Below are positions 8,183-17,604 of a stretch of DNA of 64,000 bases, piece by piece. The translations under genes and the position numbers were made by a program. The notes under the pieces are model-generated. The model made no database searches and was not told where the DNA came from. It was given only the letters and a program-made list of their open reading frames with translations. Source of the DNA: Macrococcus bovicus. Its GTDB lineage: Bacteria > Bacillota > Bacilli > Staphylococcales > Staphylococcaceae. The DNA lies in assembly GCF_004359575.1 (NCBI RefSeq), contig NZ_SCWF01000001.1, positions 310,001 to 374,000 of the forward strand, given 5' to 3'. Every line of letters starts with the position of its first letter. Positions within the stretch are counted from its first letter, which is position 1.

Positions 8183-8740
8183 TATCGTCCCGCAGATGCC
8201 TTTTGCGGGACGTTTCTCACTCTCCTGCTCCCGTTTCCCGAGCGTATCGTCCCGCAGATCCACTTTGCGGGACGTTTCTCACTCTCCTGCTCCCGTTTCC
8301 CGAGCGTATCGTCCCGCAGATCCACTTTGCGGGACGTTTCTCACTCTCCTGCTCCCGTTTCCCGAGCGTATCGTCCCGCAGATCCCTTTTGCGGGACGTT
8401 TCTCACTCTCCTGCTCCCGTTTCCCGAGCGTATCGTCCCGCAGATCCACTTTGCGGGACGTTTCTCACTCTCCTGCTCCCGTTTCCCGAGCGTATCGTCC
8501 CGCAGATCCCTTTTGCGGGACGTTTCTCACTCTCCTGCTCCCGTTTCCCGAGCGTATCGTCCCGCAGATCCACTTTGCGGGACGTTTCTCACTCTCCTGC
8601 TCCCGTTTCCCGAGCGTATCGTCCCGCAGATCCCTTTTGCGGGACGTTTCTCACTCTCCTGCTCCCGTTTCCCAAGCGTATCGTCCCGCAGATCCCTTTT
8701 GCGGGACGTTACTCACTCTTCTGCTCCCGTTTCTCAGGTT
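8183..8740. repeat. Tandem array of nine 62-bp hairpin repeats
   Basis: Nine head-to-tail copies of a 62-bp unit begin at 8183, 8245, 8307, 8369, 8431, 8493, 8555, 8617 and 8679. Each contains the 9-bp stem CGTCCCGCA / TGCGGGACG around a short variable loop, then a constant C/T-rich part ending in CCCGAGCG. Two loop types alternate irregularly (GATCCACTT in copies 2, 3, 5, 7; GATCCCTTT in 4, 6, 8, 9), and the ends are more diverged, as expected for array edges. Because 62 is not a multiple of three and the unit has no stop, all three plus frames stay open through the array; I regard those frames as non-coding. It recalls staphylococcal STAR-type intergenic elements in style only. Confidence 0.9.
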
Positions 8741-8755
8741 CTCACACTCATCCCC

Positions 8756-8783
8756 AAAAAAAACAGAGACTTTAGTAGTCTCC
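8756..8783 (-). terminator. Intrinsic terminator after the YfcC-type transporter
   Basis: GAGACT pairs with AGTCTC and is followed by eight T on the minus strand, 11 bases after the transporter stop codon. Confidence 0.78.
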
Positions 8784-8793
8784 GCTCACTCAC

Positions 8794-10173
8794 TTATATA
8801 TTCATATAAATAATCATTGCTCCGATACAGATGACTGCCCATATTGTGACGATTTTCCATACAAACTTAATCCATGTCGTATATGGAATACGTGCAACGG
8901 CGAGTGCACCCATCAATGAAGCTGATGTCGGAATGATATTGTTACTGATGGCATCTCCGTACTGGAATGCCAATACAGCTAATTGTCGATTAACACCCAG
9001 CAAGTCAGAGACAGGTACCATAATCGGCATTGTCGTCATGGCCTGACCTGAACCAGATGGTATAAAGAAATTCAGGAATAGCTGTGTCACAAACATAGCA
9101 ATGACTGAAAATACTGCAGGCAAGTGATCAATAACAGCTGTCATATGGTGCACAATTGTATCAATGATTTTCCCTGATTCCAGCACCAGGACGATTGCCC
9201 TCGCGAATCCGACGATAATAGCACCGTACAAAATATCCTTCATGCCTTCAATCAGTGCATCAAATGTCCCGTTCAGACCGAGTCCGCCGATGAGCCCTGC
9301 AATAATGCCCATGATCAAGAAGTTAGCACTCATCTGCATGAGAAACCACTCAAATTTAAAGATGCCGTATACATTGAAGATGACCGCGACAGCGAGGCAT
9401 AACAGAATCAGCGCATGTCTCAATGTGAAGGCTTCAATCCCTTTAATCTGTTCCTCAAAGCGTGCATCATTTGCTGCACGCATATCTGCAGCAATTAAGC
9501 TATGATTCTTATCTTTCTTTACTTTTTTTGCATAATTCAGCACGTAGAGAATGCCTGTTAACAGGACAATCAAGTAGACAATCGTTCTGAAAATAATCCC
9601 TGAAAATAATGGTATCTCGGCTATTTTCTGCGCAATTCCTACCGTAAACAGATTGATCATGCCGCCTAGAAAACCGATGCCACTACCAAGTATAATCATG
9701 GCAGTCCCGACCATCGCATCATAACCAAGTGCTTTGGCAAGCAGAATACCGATTGGTACAAAAACAATCGCTTCCTCACTAAGCCCTATGGAAAAACCCA
9801 GTATACTGAAGACAATCATCGTGACAGGTATCAGCATATTCCCCTTTTTGCCGACTTTCTCCATCATGGCGCCTACACCTGCATTGATGGCTCCTGTTCT
9901 ATGTATAATCCCGAATGCACCACCAACCAAAAAGATATAGAATACAATCTCCCCTGCTTCTACAAGTCCAGTCGGTACTGCCCTGAATATCTCTATCGGA
10001 CTTACCGGCTGCTGAGCTACATGATGATATGAATCATTAACAACCTGCTTTCTTCCGTCCACATTCTCCCTGTCATAAATACCTGCCGGAATGATATAAG
10101 TCATGACACAGGCAAAGGCTACTAGAATTAACAGCAGTGCATATGTATGCGGCATCTTCAAAGTCTTTTTCAT
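8794..10173 (-). CDS. YfcC-family (DcuC-like) membrane transporter
   Basis: This polytopic membrane protein of 459 residues starts MKKTLKMPHTYALLLILV and has about 11-12 hydrophobic segments. The pseudo-symmetric halves carry GGAFGIIHRTGAIN and IPSGSGQAMTTMPIMVPVSD, typical of the C4-dicarboxylate carrier-like (DcuC/YfcC) group, several members of which handle basic amino acids or dicarboxylates. The ATG at 10173 is preferred because AAAGGGG is 12 bases upstream; a TTG four codons earlier abuts the ribosome site. It is a single-gene unit with a terminator. Substrate not assignable. Confidence 0.82.
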   Translation of the reverse strand: MKKTLKMPHTYALLLILVAFACVMTYIIPAGIYDRENVDGRKQVVNDSYHHVAQQPVSPIEIFRAVPTGLVEAGEIVFYIFLVGGAFGIIHRTGAINAGVGAMMEKVGKKGNMLIPVTMIVFSILGFSIGLSEEAIVFVPIGILLAKALGYDAMVGTAMIILGSGIGFLGGMINLFTVGIAQKIAEIPLFSGIIFRTIVYLIVLLTGILYVLNYAKKVKKDKNHSLIAADMRAANDARFEEQIKGIEAFTLRHALILLCLAVAVIFNVYGIFKFEWFLMQMSANFLIMGIIAGLIGGLGLNGTFDALIEGMKDILYGAIIVGFARAIVLVLESGKIIDTIVHHMTAVIDHLPAVFSVIAMFVTQLFLNFFIPSGSGQAMTTMPIMVPVSDLLGVNRQLAVLAFQYGDAISNNIIPTSASLMGALAVARIPYTTWIKFVWKIVTIWAVICIGAMIIYMNI

Positions 10174-10240
10174 CTTAAAAACCAACCCCTTTGTCTCTTA
10201 TCCTTTCCCTTTTCCCTAATTCTGAATATTTAAATAATAT

Positions 10241-10269
10241 AAAGAAAATACCAGGCTTCCGCCTGGTAT
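10241..10269 (-). terminator. Intrinsic terminator after folC
   Basis: ATACCAGGC pairs with GCCTGGTAT around GGAA and is followed by TTTCTTTATA on the minus strand. Confidence 0.75.
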
Positions 10270-10279
10270 CCCCCTAAAT

Positions 10280-11548
10280 TTATTTTTTAAGATAAGCTTT
10301 CACTGCACTGATAAAGTAGAGACTGCCTGTTACGAGTAGAAGGTCTCCATTGTAATTCTTGATGAATTCACCGTAATCCTTGATTTTCATCTTCTGGTCA
10401 TGCTCAACGGATTCATAAAGGGTATCGACCGGCAATGCTTTCGGAAAATCAAATTCAGTGACGTAGAACCGATCAGCGATTGCTTCCAGTGAATAGAGCA
10501 TACTGCCGATCGGCTTACCATCGATCGCTGAAAATAAGACATCGATTCTGCGGTCGCTGTAATACGTCTTCATCGTCTCAACGAGTACGTCGATGGATTC
10601 ACGGTTATGTGCACCGTCGAGGATGATGGTCGGTTCCTCCTGCACTGTTTCAATTCGTCCAGTCCAGGTGGTCTCTTCAATCGCCGACACCATTTTATTG
10701 AAATCGAGATGCAGCATGCCCTGCTCGTACATATCAATCAGCGCTGCAATGGCAAGTGATGCATTCTCCTGCTGATGATGACCGAGCATCTTCAGACGGA
10801 TGTCTTCCAGTTCATAATCTTTATAACGGAAAGTGAACTCTTCACCTGCCGAGACACACTGAATATCCCGGTCCAGCTTAATGCCTTTAGCACCTGCTTC
10901 TGCTACCGCTTCATTGACATATTGCTTCGCATCGTCGTTTTTAATTGCATAGACCAGCGTGACGCCCGGTTTGATGACGCCTGCTTTTTCTCGTGCGATA
11001 TCTAAATAAGTATCACCCATAATATTCGTATGATCGAGACCGATGCTGGTCAGTAAGGTCATAATCGGCTGAAACACATTCGTTGAATCGTGCTTGGCTC
11101 CGAGGCCTGCTTCTATCACGGCGAAATCGACAGGATGAACCTCACCAAAATAGACAAACATCATCATCGTCATCACTTCGAATTCCGTAGCAGGACCCAA
11201 GTCTGTCTCTTCTGCCAATGCTTCACTGACCGGTTTCACTTTTTCTACAAGTGTCACAATCTCATCATCAGTAATCGGGCTGCCATTCAGACTGATCCGT
11301 TCATTAAATGTTTCAATATACGGTGAAGTGAAGGTTCCCACTTCATAGCCATTCGCCATCAATGCGTTTTTCAGATAGCTGACAGTCGAACCTTTGCCGT
11401 TCGTGCCGACGACATGGATACCTTTAATATTTCTCTCCGGGTTACCCATGCGCTCAAGCATCCATTCCATGCGTCTGACACCTGGTTTAATGCCAAACTT
11501 TGTCCGTTCGTGTATCCAGTATAAACTCTCTAAATAGTCCATCATCAT
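10280..11548 (-). CDS. folC: Folylpolyglutamate synthase / dihydrofolate synthase
   Basis: This 422-residue ATP-dependent ligase adds glutamate to folates in the cytoplasm. The Mur-ligase-type P-loop is seen as GTNGKGSTVSYL near residue 47, with TEFEVMTMMMFVYF and LDGAHNRESI further on, which are typical of FolC. The start lies two bases after the valS stop, with AGGG just upstream and three ATG codons in a row, so the exact start among them is open. It is co-transcribed with valS and therefore probably falls under the same T-box control, as in staphylococci. Confidence 0.93.
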   Translation of the reverse strand: MMMDYLESLYWIHERTKFGIKPGVRRMEWMLERMGNPERNIKGIHVVGTNGKGSTVSYLKNALMANGYEVGTFTSPYIETFNERISLNGSPITDDEIVTLVEKVKPVSEALAEETDLGPATEFEVMTMMMFVYFGEVHPVDFAVIEAGLGAKHDSTNVFQPIMTLLTSIGLDHTNIMGDTYLDIAREKAGVIKPGVTLVYAIKNDDAKQYVNEAVAEAGAKGIKLDRDIQCVSAGEEFTFRYKDYELEDIRLKMLGHHQQENASLAIAALIDMYEQGMLHLDFNKMVSAIEETTWTGRIETVQEEPTIILDGAHNRESIDVLVETMKTYYSDRRIDVLFSAIDGKPIGSMLYSLEAIADRFYVTEFDFPKALPVDTLYESVEHDQKMKIKDYGEFIKNYNGDLLLVTGSLYFISAVKAYLKK

Positions 11549-11550
11549 CC

Positions 11551-14175
11551 CTACGCTTTCAACTGTTCAAGTCTTTCTTTCACTGCATTATAGCGCTCTG
11601 TATATAGGGCCTGCTTTTCTTTCTCTTCATTGATGACTTTCTCAGGTGCCTTTGATACGAACTTCTCATTGGCAAGTTTCCCGTTGACACGGTCGAGTTC
11701 TTTCTGCCATTTTTCAAGTTCTTTAGTCAGACGTTCACGTTCTTTGTCCATGTCAATCAAACCTTCAAGCGGCAGAATGACTTCTGCTCCGTAGACGGCT
11801 GTCGTCATCGCTTTCTCAGGCACGTCCGGTGACAGTGAGATTTCCAGTGTCGACGGGTTACAGAAGCGTTCAAGGTAGTGACGGTTCGCCTCGATGTGGT
11901 TCAGATGGTCATCGTTGTTGGCTTTAATCAGCATCGGAATGGCCTTAGACATCGGTGTATTCACTTCATTACGTGATGTCCGCACCGCACGGATAATCTC
12001 CATAAGCTGCTCCATCTCGTGTTTAGAGGCAGCATCCGATAGTTCTGGACGCACAACCGGCCAGCTTGCTGTCACGATGGATTCCCCTTCATGCGGCAGG
12101 TTCTGCCAGATTGCTTCCGTGACAAACGGCATAAATGGATGCATCATGCGCATAATCTGATCCAGCGTATAAGCAAGGACTGAACGCGTCATCTGCTTAG
12201 CCTCTGCATCGTCGCCGTTCATCGGAATCTTACTCATCTCAATATACCAGTCACAGAAATCATCCCAGATAAAGTTGTAGAGACTGCGGCCGACTTCACC
12301 GAATTCATATTTATCAGCTAGACGTGTCACTTCTTCGATTGTTTCATTCAGACGTGTCAGAATCCATTTATCCGCTACTGATTTCTTACCGTCCAGATGA
12401 ATATCCTCTACTGTGAAGTCGTCACCGATATTCATGAGACTGAAGCGAGAGGCATTCCAGATTTTATTGATAAAGTTCCAGTTGGCTTCTACTTTCTCTG
12501 TGGAATAACGTAAATCCTGACCTGGTGTTGAACCGGTCGCAAGGAAATAGCGCAGTGCATCGGCACCGTACTCATCGATGACATCCATCGGGTCTACACC
12601 GTTGCCGAGTGATTTACTCATCTTGCGGCCGTCTTCAGCACGTACTAAGCCGTGAATCAGCACTTCATTGAATGGACGACGGTCTGTAAATTCAAGTCCC
12701 TGGAAGATCATTCGCGCCACCCAGAAGAAGATGATGTCATAGCCTGTGACAAGCACATTGGTCGGATAGAAACGCTTGAAATCTGCGGCATCTGTATCCG
12801 GCCAGCCGAGCGTTGAGAACGGCCAGAGTGCACTTGAGAACCAGGTGTCGAGTACATCTTCGTCCTGTACCCAGTTCTCGCTGTCTTCAGGTGCTGTCTC
12901 ACCGACGTATACTTCACCTGTTTCCTTATGGTACCAGGCAGGAATCTGATGCCCCCACCACAGCTGACGGGAGATACACCAGTCATGGATGCCTTCCATC
13001 CAGCGGTTAAAGGTATTCTCAAAGCGTGGCGGCACAAAATCAATGCGGTCATCTGTCTCCTGGTTGTTAAGGGCCTGTTCAGCGAGAGGGGCCATCTTAA
13101 CGAACCACTGTGTGGACAGATAAGGCTCAACGACTGCACCACTCCGTTCTGAGTGACCGACCTGATGGACGTGTTTTTCAATTTTAACTAAAATGCCACT
13201 GTCTTCAAGGTCCTTAACGAGCTGCTTCCGGCAGTCAAAGCGGTCAAGACCTGCGTATTTACCTGCCTTGTCATTCATCGTACCGTCTTCGTTCATAACG
13301 TTGATACGCGGCAGATCATGACGGTTCCCGATTTCAAAGTCATTCGGGTCATGGGCAGGTGTTACTTTCATCGCACCCGTACCGAAGTCCATTTCAACGT
13401 AGTCATCACCGATGATCGGAATCTCACGTTCTAAAATAGGCAGCAGGACTGTCTTGCCGATCATCTCCTTGTAGCGTTCGTCTTCCGGATGAACGACGAC
13501 CGCTGTATCCCCGAGCATCGTCTCCGGCCGTGTAGTCGCAATCTCAATGACGCCTGAACCATCTGTCAGCGGATAGTTCATATGGTAGAACGCACCTTCA
13601 ACTTCTTCGTGCACGACCTCGATATCACTGAGCGCTGTACGTGCTGCAGGGTCCCAGTTGATGATACGTTCGCCGCGGTAGATCAGACCTTTGTTGTACA
13701 TATCGACAAAGACTCGTTTGACGGCGTCGCTTAAGCCTTCGTCCAGTGTGAAACGCTCACGTGAATAGTCTAAGCCGAGTCCCATCTTCGCCCATTGAGA
13801 ACGGATAGTCTCCGCATATTCCTCTTTCCACGCCATCGTATGTTCCAAGAATTTCGCACGGCCGATATCGTGTCGGCTGATGCCTTCTTCTCTTAACTTC
13901 GCCTCTACTTTTGCCTGTGTCGCGATCCCTGCATGGTCCATCCCGGGCAGGTAAAGTGTATTATAGCCTTGCATACGCTTCATACGTGTGATGATATCCT
14001 GTAAAGTCGTATCCCATGCATGACCGATATGCAGCTTACCTGTGACGTTCGGCGGCGGAATCACAATCGTAAAGGGTTGCTTGTCATCATTATCTTCTGC
14101 CTTGAACAGTTCTGCATCCAGCCACTTTTGGTAGCGTCCTTCTTCCACTAACTTGGGATTATATTTAGTATCCAT
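11551..14175 (-). CDS. valS: Valyl-tRNA synthetase
   Basis: This class I aminoacyl-tRNA synthetase of 874 residues charges tRNA-Val. The HIGH-type motif is in [15 protein letters not shown], the KMSKS motif in [11 protein letters not shown], the editing domain occupies the centre, and a C-terminal coiled coil ([17 protein letters not shown]) is present. The start is the ATG at 14175 with GGAGG seven bases upstream, giving [15 protein letters not shown]; a frame back to 14196 lacks a ribosome site. A T-box leader lies directly upstream. Confidence 0.97.
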   Translation of the reverse strand: MDTKYNPKLVEEGRYQKWLDAELFKAEDNDDKQPFTIVIPPPNVTGKLHIGHAWDTTLQDIITRMKRMQGYNTLYLPGMDHAGIATQAKVEAKLREEGISRHDIGRAKFLEHTMAWKEEYAETIRSQWAKMGLGLDYSRERFTLDEGLSDAVKRVFVDMYNKGLIYRGERIINWDPAARTALSDIEVVHEEVEGAFYHMNYPLTDGSGVIEIATTRPETMLGDTAVVVHPEDERYKEMIGKTVLLPILEREIPIIGDDYVEMDFGTGAMKVTPAHDPNDFEIGNRHDLPRINVMNEDGTMNDKAGKYAGLDRFDCRKQLVKDLEDSGILVKIEKHVHQVGHSERSGAVVEPYLSTQWFVKMAPLAEQALNNQETDDRIDFVPPRFENTFNRWMEGIHDWCISRQLWWGHQIPAWYHKETGEVYVGETAPEDSENWVQDEDVLDTWFSSALWPFSTLGWPDTDAADFKRFYPTNVLVTGYDIIFFWVARMIFQGLEFTDRRPFNEVLIHGLVRAEDGRKMSKSLGNGVDPMDVIDEYGADALRYFLATGSTPGQDLRYSTEKVEANWNFINKIWNASRFSLMNIGDDFTVEDIHLDGKKSVADKWILTRLNETIEEVTRLADKYEFGEVGRSLYNFIWDDFCDWYIEMSKIPMNGDDAEAKQMTRSVLAYTLDQIMRMMHPFMPFVTEAIWQNLPHEGESIVTASWPVVRPELSDAASKHEMEQLMEIIRAVRTSRNEVNTPMSKAIPMLIKANNDDHLNHIEANRHYLERFCNPSTLEISLSPDVPEKAMTTAVYGAEVILPLEGLIDMDKERERLTKELEKWQKELDRVNGKLANEKFVSKAPEKVINEEKEKQALYTERYNAVKERLEQLKA

Positions 14176-14204
14176 CAAAATACCTCCAGTAATCAATTTT
14201 ACTC

Positions 14205-14420
14205 AATAAAAAAACCGCCCTATAAGAATAGGACGGGAATAATCTCGTGGTACCACCTAAATTCAGCCGCAGCTGCACTCAAACGATTAACGCTCGTACA
14301 CGCTTATACCTACTCGCGTTCAGTATAAGACCATATGCGGGCTACCTTCAGTCTTAGATGCTGCATAGTTTCACCAACCCTATGCTCTCTTTCCAGTCAT
14401 CACGGACCTACTCTTCCCGA
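14205..14420 (-). ncRNA. T-box riboswitch controlling valS-folC
   Basis: The leader contains the T-box motif AGGTGGTACCACG (14245-14259), which base-pairs with the uncharged tRNA 3' end, followed by the terminator stem CCGTCCTAT / ATAGGGCGG and a T run (14208-14237). The upstream part, with AAGAGTAGG near 14412 and GTGAAACTATGC in the middle, fits Stem I. A GUA triplet in GAAGGUAGC is a candidate valine specifier codon, but I could not fold the RNA to confirm it. Uncharged tRNA-Val would favour read-through into valS. Confidence 0.92.
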
Positions 14421-14439
14421 AACCTTATTGAATAATCTC

Positions 14440-14468
14440 ATATTAGCGGATTTAAATTGTCTTGTCAA
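14440..14468 (-). promoter_or_regulatory. valS operon promoter
   Basis: A perfect TTGACA (14463-14468) and TAATAT (14440-14445) with 17-base spacing sit just upstream of the T-box. The -35 lies inside the last codons of the neighbouring membrane protein gene. Confidence 0.8.
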
Positions 14469-15483
14469 ATCGCTTCAGCATAACCTGCATCAAGGGTGCA
14501 ACGATCAGAAGAATAAAGAAAATACGGAAGATATGATAGCTGGATATCATGGCAATATTGCCGCCTGTCTCCATTGCAACGATAATAATCTGAGCCATAC
14601 CGCCTGGTGCCAGACTTAAAAAGACATCGTTAAAGGGATGGCCCGTCATCAATACAGCAGCGATGAAGGTCACTAAGATCAGCAGGATGTTCTGGACAGC
14701 GATACCGAAAAAGAGTCTCAGCGACAGACTGCTGGATAACTCCACCAGCTGCAGGCCGATGCGGACCCCAAATAACAGCTGAGCGGCTGCAATCCAGACA
14801 TAAGGGATGGAAAAACTGACCCCTGTCGCTATATTCCATCCTGAAACGATAAAGATGGGCGCCAGCAGCTGGGGAACCGGAAAATGAATACGCCGGAGCA
14901 GCAGAAAGAATAAACCCGTCAAACTGATGATGAATAAAAGACGGTCAAAGGACAGCACCTGAAAAATGGCGTCACTGTGCATCACGCCCCCTGTATTTCC
15001 GCCTCTGCCGAACGATGCAATAAACGGGACAATCATCACTACAAACAACAGACGCGAGGTCTGTGACAAGGTAACGGCAAGAAGATCCGCCCGTTTATTC
15101 TCCTCGGCCATGACGATCATCTGACTCAGCGCCCCGGGCACAGCACTGAGCAATGCTGTCTCATAGCTGCAGCGCGTCATTTTTCTGTAGATGAACGACA
15201 GCAGAATAGCTGCACCAATGATGAGGATATTCAGCAGGATGATATGGAACAAGTCCTTGCGGATATCTGTCAGGACCTGCAAGGTAAAAGTGGTCCCGAT
15301 CTGCGCCCCTAAAATAAATAGACCTGAATCTGCCAGCGATTTCGGCCATATGATTGTTCTGCCACTTATTTTGCTGATGGCCGCTGCAGCGATCATCGGT
15401 CCGAACAGCCAGGGAAGAATCATATGTATCATCATCAGGCATAACCCGAACAGCACCGCCAAAAAAATGATTAATAATAACAA
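14452..15483 (-). CDS. AbrB-type integral membrane protein
   Basis: This 343-residue protein consists of ten or so hydrophobic helices in two similar halves, each with a PGA/PGGxxQ-type motif (SAVPGALSQMIVMAEE at about 118-133 and LAPGGMAQIIIVAMET near 295-310). That is the mark of the membrane family annotated as AbrB/ammonia monooxygenase-like (PF05145), which has no settled function; it is unrelated to the DNA-binding AbrB. In staphylococci tag normally lies near this place; no tag is seen here. Confidence 0.78.
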   Translation of the reverse strand: MLLLIIFLAVLFGLCLMMIHMILPWLFGPMIAAAAISKISGRTIIWPKSLADSGLFILGAQIGTTFTLQVLTDIRKDLFHIILLNILIIGAAILLSFIYRKMTRCSYETALLSAVPGALSQMIVMAEENKRADLLAVTLSQTSRLLFVVMIVPFIASFGRGGNTGGVMHSDAIFQVLSFDRLLFIISLTGLFFLLLRRIHFPVPQLLAPIFIVSGWNIATGVSFSIPYVWIAAAQLLFGVRIGLQLVELSSSLSLRLFFGIAVQNILLILVTFIAAVLMTGHPFNDVFLSLAPGGMAQIIIVAMETGGNIAMISSYHIFRIFFILLIVAPLMQVMLKRFDKTI

Positions 15484-15555
15484 CTCCTCTCACCTCCTAT
15501 GTTTAAGACTATAGAAACGGGTATAATTCATTATAACGAAAGGGAGGGCAAAAAA

Positions 15556-15657
15556 GTGATCAGATACTTCGGCGGGACGACAGGATGCATGTTCTCTATC
15601 ATCGCATCTATTATTCTCACTATCATTCTCAATCTTATTCTTAACTTTATCTTCTAG
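15556..15657 (+). CDS. Small hydrophobic protein with GGTTGC motif (33 aa)
   Basis: A GTG start follows AAGGGAGGG by six bases and opens a 33-codon frame beginning VIRYFGGTTGCMFSII and continuing as one hydrophobic helix to the stop. TATAAT lies about 37 bases upstream and an intrinsic terminator 20 bases downstream, so this is a self-contained transcription unit on the plus strand. It resembles a group of very short Firmicute membrane proteins with an N-terminal GGTxGC motif that I recall but cannot name. The function is unknown. Confidence 0.7.
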   Translation: MIRYFGGTTGCMFSIIASIILTIILNLILNFIF

Positions 15658-15676
15658 TAAAATTTATCTTCTAGTA

Positions 15677-15711
15677 AAATGACAGTTTCTCTACAGAAAC
15701 TGTCATTTTTA
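15677..15711 (+). terminator. Intrinsic terminator of the small hydrophobic protein gene
   Basis: AAAATGACAGTTTCT pairs with AGAAACTGTCATTTT and runs into a short T tract. Just upstream the segment TTATCTTCTAGTAAAAT is duplicated in tandem, spanning the stop codon. Confidence 0.8.
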
Positions 15712-15724
15712 TATCCTTAAAATC

Positions 15725-15753
15725 AAAAAAAACCGTGAACAATGTTCACGGTT
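15725..15753 (-). terminator. Intrinsic terminator of the Thr/Glu-rich membrane protein gene
   Basis: AACCGTGAAC pairs with GTTCACGGTT and is followed by a run of eight or nine T on the minus strand, nine bases past the stop codon. Confidence 0.82.
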
Positions 15754-15761
15754 AACTGTTA

Positions 15762-16187
15762 TTATGCAGCTAAATCAAAGTTGATGATTGAAGCTAAGTC
15801 AAAACCACCAGCGTTTGCTTCAGTTGTAGCTTCTTCTGTAGTTGTTTCTTCAGTAGTCGCTTCTTCAGTAGTTGCATTTTCAGTTGTAGTTTCTTCTGTT
15901 TTGTTTTCTTCTTTTTTGTCATCTTTATCATTGTTACAAAGATTTAATAAGAATGGAATAGCTAAAAGAAGAAGTAATAATGGAATTAACCATGGCCATG
16001 GACTTTTCTTTTTAGGTTCTTCGTGAGCAACATGGCGAGTTTCACGAGTTGTAGTTGTTTCTTTAACACGGTCTCCAGCTACACCATCACGATGAGTAGT
16101 GCTGTCCACTGTGTGTGTTACGTGACGATCACGCTCTGAATCATAGATAACATCTTTGTCATTTCTGTTATTGTTGTTATTAGCCAT
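15762..16187 (-). CDS. Membrane protein with polar N-terminus and Thr/Glu-rich repeat tail
   Basis: From the ATG at 16187 (GGAGG eight bases upstream) the protein has 141 residues. A very polar N-terminus (MANNNNNRNDK, many Thr/Arg/Glu) is followed by one membrane helix (PWPWLIPLLLLLLAIPFLLN, about 64-83), a charged stretch, and about 30 residues of TTEEATTE-type repeats before a hydrophobic C-terminal end (FDLASIINFDLAA). The repeat tail is like the linkers of two prophage proteins at 60840-62432 and 62500-63087. I do not recognise the family. It is monocistronic with a terminator. Confidence 0.75.
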   Translation of the reverse strand: MANNNNNRNDKDVIYDSERDRHVTHTVDSTTHRDGVAGDRVKETTTTRETRHVAHEEPKKKSPWPWLIPLLLLLLAIPFLLNLCNNDKDDKKEENKTEETTTENATTEEATTEETTTEEATTEANAGGFDLASIINFDLAA

Positions 16188-16329
16188 TTGACTTACCTCC
16201 ACATAGGTTATGTTTTTTTGTAAATTTTATTTACATGAATAATATTGCCTGAATGCAGAGTTATAAACATAAATCGTCAAAAAATATTGATAATTTTATA
16301 TTTCGTATAATCAGAGTAGGCTAAAACCC

Positions 16330-17604
16330 TTATTTGACGGCACTTAGCGCTTTATCGAATGCGTCTAACGTTTTGTCAATATCTTCAGCAGTATGCTGGG
16401 TTGACAGGAACATCCCTTCAAATTGTGACGGTGGCAAGAAGACGCCCTGTGCCGCCATTTCTTTATACATGGCCGCAAATAATTTAAGATCTGATCTAGA
16501 TGCAACTTCAAAATTCGTTACTTTTTCCTCATTCAGGAAGTAGCCGATCATACTGCCCGCGCGGTTAATCGTAATAGGCACACCGTGCTTGGCAAATATT
16601 TCTGTGAGTCCTGCTTCCAGCTGATCGCCTAATTGATTGAAATGCGCATAACTGTCTGGCGTTAACTGACTCAGCGTATAATAGCCCCCTGTCATCGCGA
16701 GCGGATTACCACTTAATGTCCCGGCCTGATAAATATCACCTGCCGGCGCGATGTGCTCCATGATGTCTTTCCGTCCGCCAAATGCGCCTACCGGCAGACC
16801 TCCGCCGATCACTTTCCCCAAGCAAGTTAAATCCGGCGTCACATTGAAGTAACCTTGGGCACAGTTGTAGCCTACCCGGAAGCCTGTCATCACCTCATCA
16901 AAGATCAGCAGTGAACCATATTCATTTGTGATGTCCCGCAGTCCTTGGAGAAAACCTTCTCCCGGCGGCACCACGCCCATATTACCTGCCACAGGCTCTA
17001 CTATCACACAGGCAATATCATCGCCGAATTTCTCGAATGCAGTCTTAACCGCTTCTAAGTCATTGTAATGCACGGTAATGGTATTTTCAGCGGTCCCTTT
17101 AGGCACGCCCGGTGAGTCAGGCAGACCTAGAGTCGCCACACCTGAACCTGCTTTAATGAGTAAACTGTCGCTATGACCATGATAGCAACCGATAAATTTC
17201 AGGATCTTGTTACGCCCTGTATAGCCACGCGCTAGACGGAGTGCCGCAAGCGTCGCTTCAGTACCGCTTGAGACCATCCGTACCATCTCGATTGACGGCA
17301 CACGTTCAATCACGAGCTCAGCCATCTTCGTTTCAAGTTCTGTCGGCGCGCCGAAACTCGTTCCTTTCTGGATGGCTTTTGCCAGTTCTGCTGTCACCTT
17401 ATCATCCGCATGCCCTAAAATCAGGGGACCCCAGCTGAGTACATAGTCAATATATTCATTGCCGTCTATATCATAGATTTTAGAACCTTTACCGTGGTCC
17501 ATGAATATCGGATCCATATCCACACTCTTAAATGCACGCACCGGGCTGTTGACGCCACCCGGCATCACTTTCACTGCTTCTTTGAATGCTTGCTCTGATC
17601 TCAT
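16330..17604 (-). CDS. hemL: Glutamate-1-semialdehyde 2,1-aminomutase
   Basis: This 424-residue PLP enzyme converts glutamate-1-semialdehyde to 5-aminolevulinate, the committed haem precursor. The N-terminal [11 protein letters not shown], the [16 protein letters not shown] segment, and the PLP-lysine region [18 protein letters not shown] are present. The start overlaps the stop of hemB by one base, so it is last in the coupled haem operon. Confidence 0.96.
   Translation of the reverse strand: MRSEQAFKEAVKVMPGGVNSPVRAFKSVDMDPIFMDHGKGSKIYDIDGNEYIDYVLSWGPLILGHADDKVTAELAKAIQKGTSFGAPTELETKMAELVIERVPSIEMVRMVSSGTEATLAALRLARGYTGRNKILKFIGCYHGHSDSLLIKAGSGVATLGLPDSPGVPKGTAENTITVHYNDLEAVKTAFEKFGDDIACVIVEPVAGNMGVVPPGEGFLQGLRDITNEYGSLLIFDEVMTGFRVGYNCAQGYFNVTPDLTCLGKVIGGGLPVGAFGGRKDIMEHIAPAGDIYQAGTLSGNPLAMTGGYYTLSQLTPDSYAHFNQLGDQLEAGLTEIFAKHGVPITINRAGSMIGYFLNEEKVTNFEVASRSDLKLFAAMYKEMAAQGVFLPPSQFEGMFLSTQHTAEDIDKTLDAFDKALSAVK

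Noticed and set aside
8183-8740. CRISPR array
   Set aside because: Units are head-to-tail identical and contain no unique spacers; no cas genes nearby.
8175-8813. Three overlapping plus-strand open frames of 190-212 codons in the repeat array
   Set aside because: They arise from a stop-free 62-bp repeat; no ribosome site, no domain and the same peptide in every frame.
12708-13181. 157-codon frame antisense-phase inside valS
   Set aside because: Shadow of valS in another frame; no ribosome site, composition follows valS codons.
15641-15680. Tandem duplication TTATCTTCTAGTAAAAT as a mobile element footprint
   Set aside because: Only two short copies spanning the stop codon; a simple local duplication is enough.
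16203-16329. SigB-type promoter for the Thr/Glu-rich membrane protein
   Set aside because: GTTTAT and GGCAAT with 13-base spacing match the consensus only weakly.
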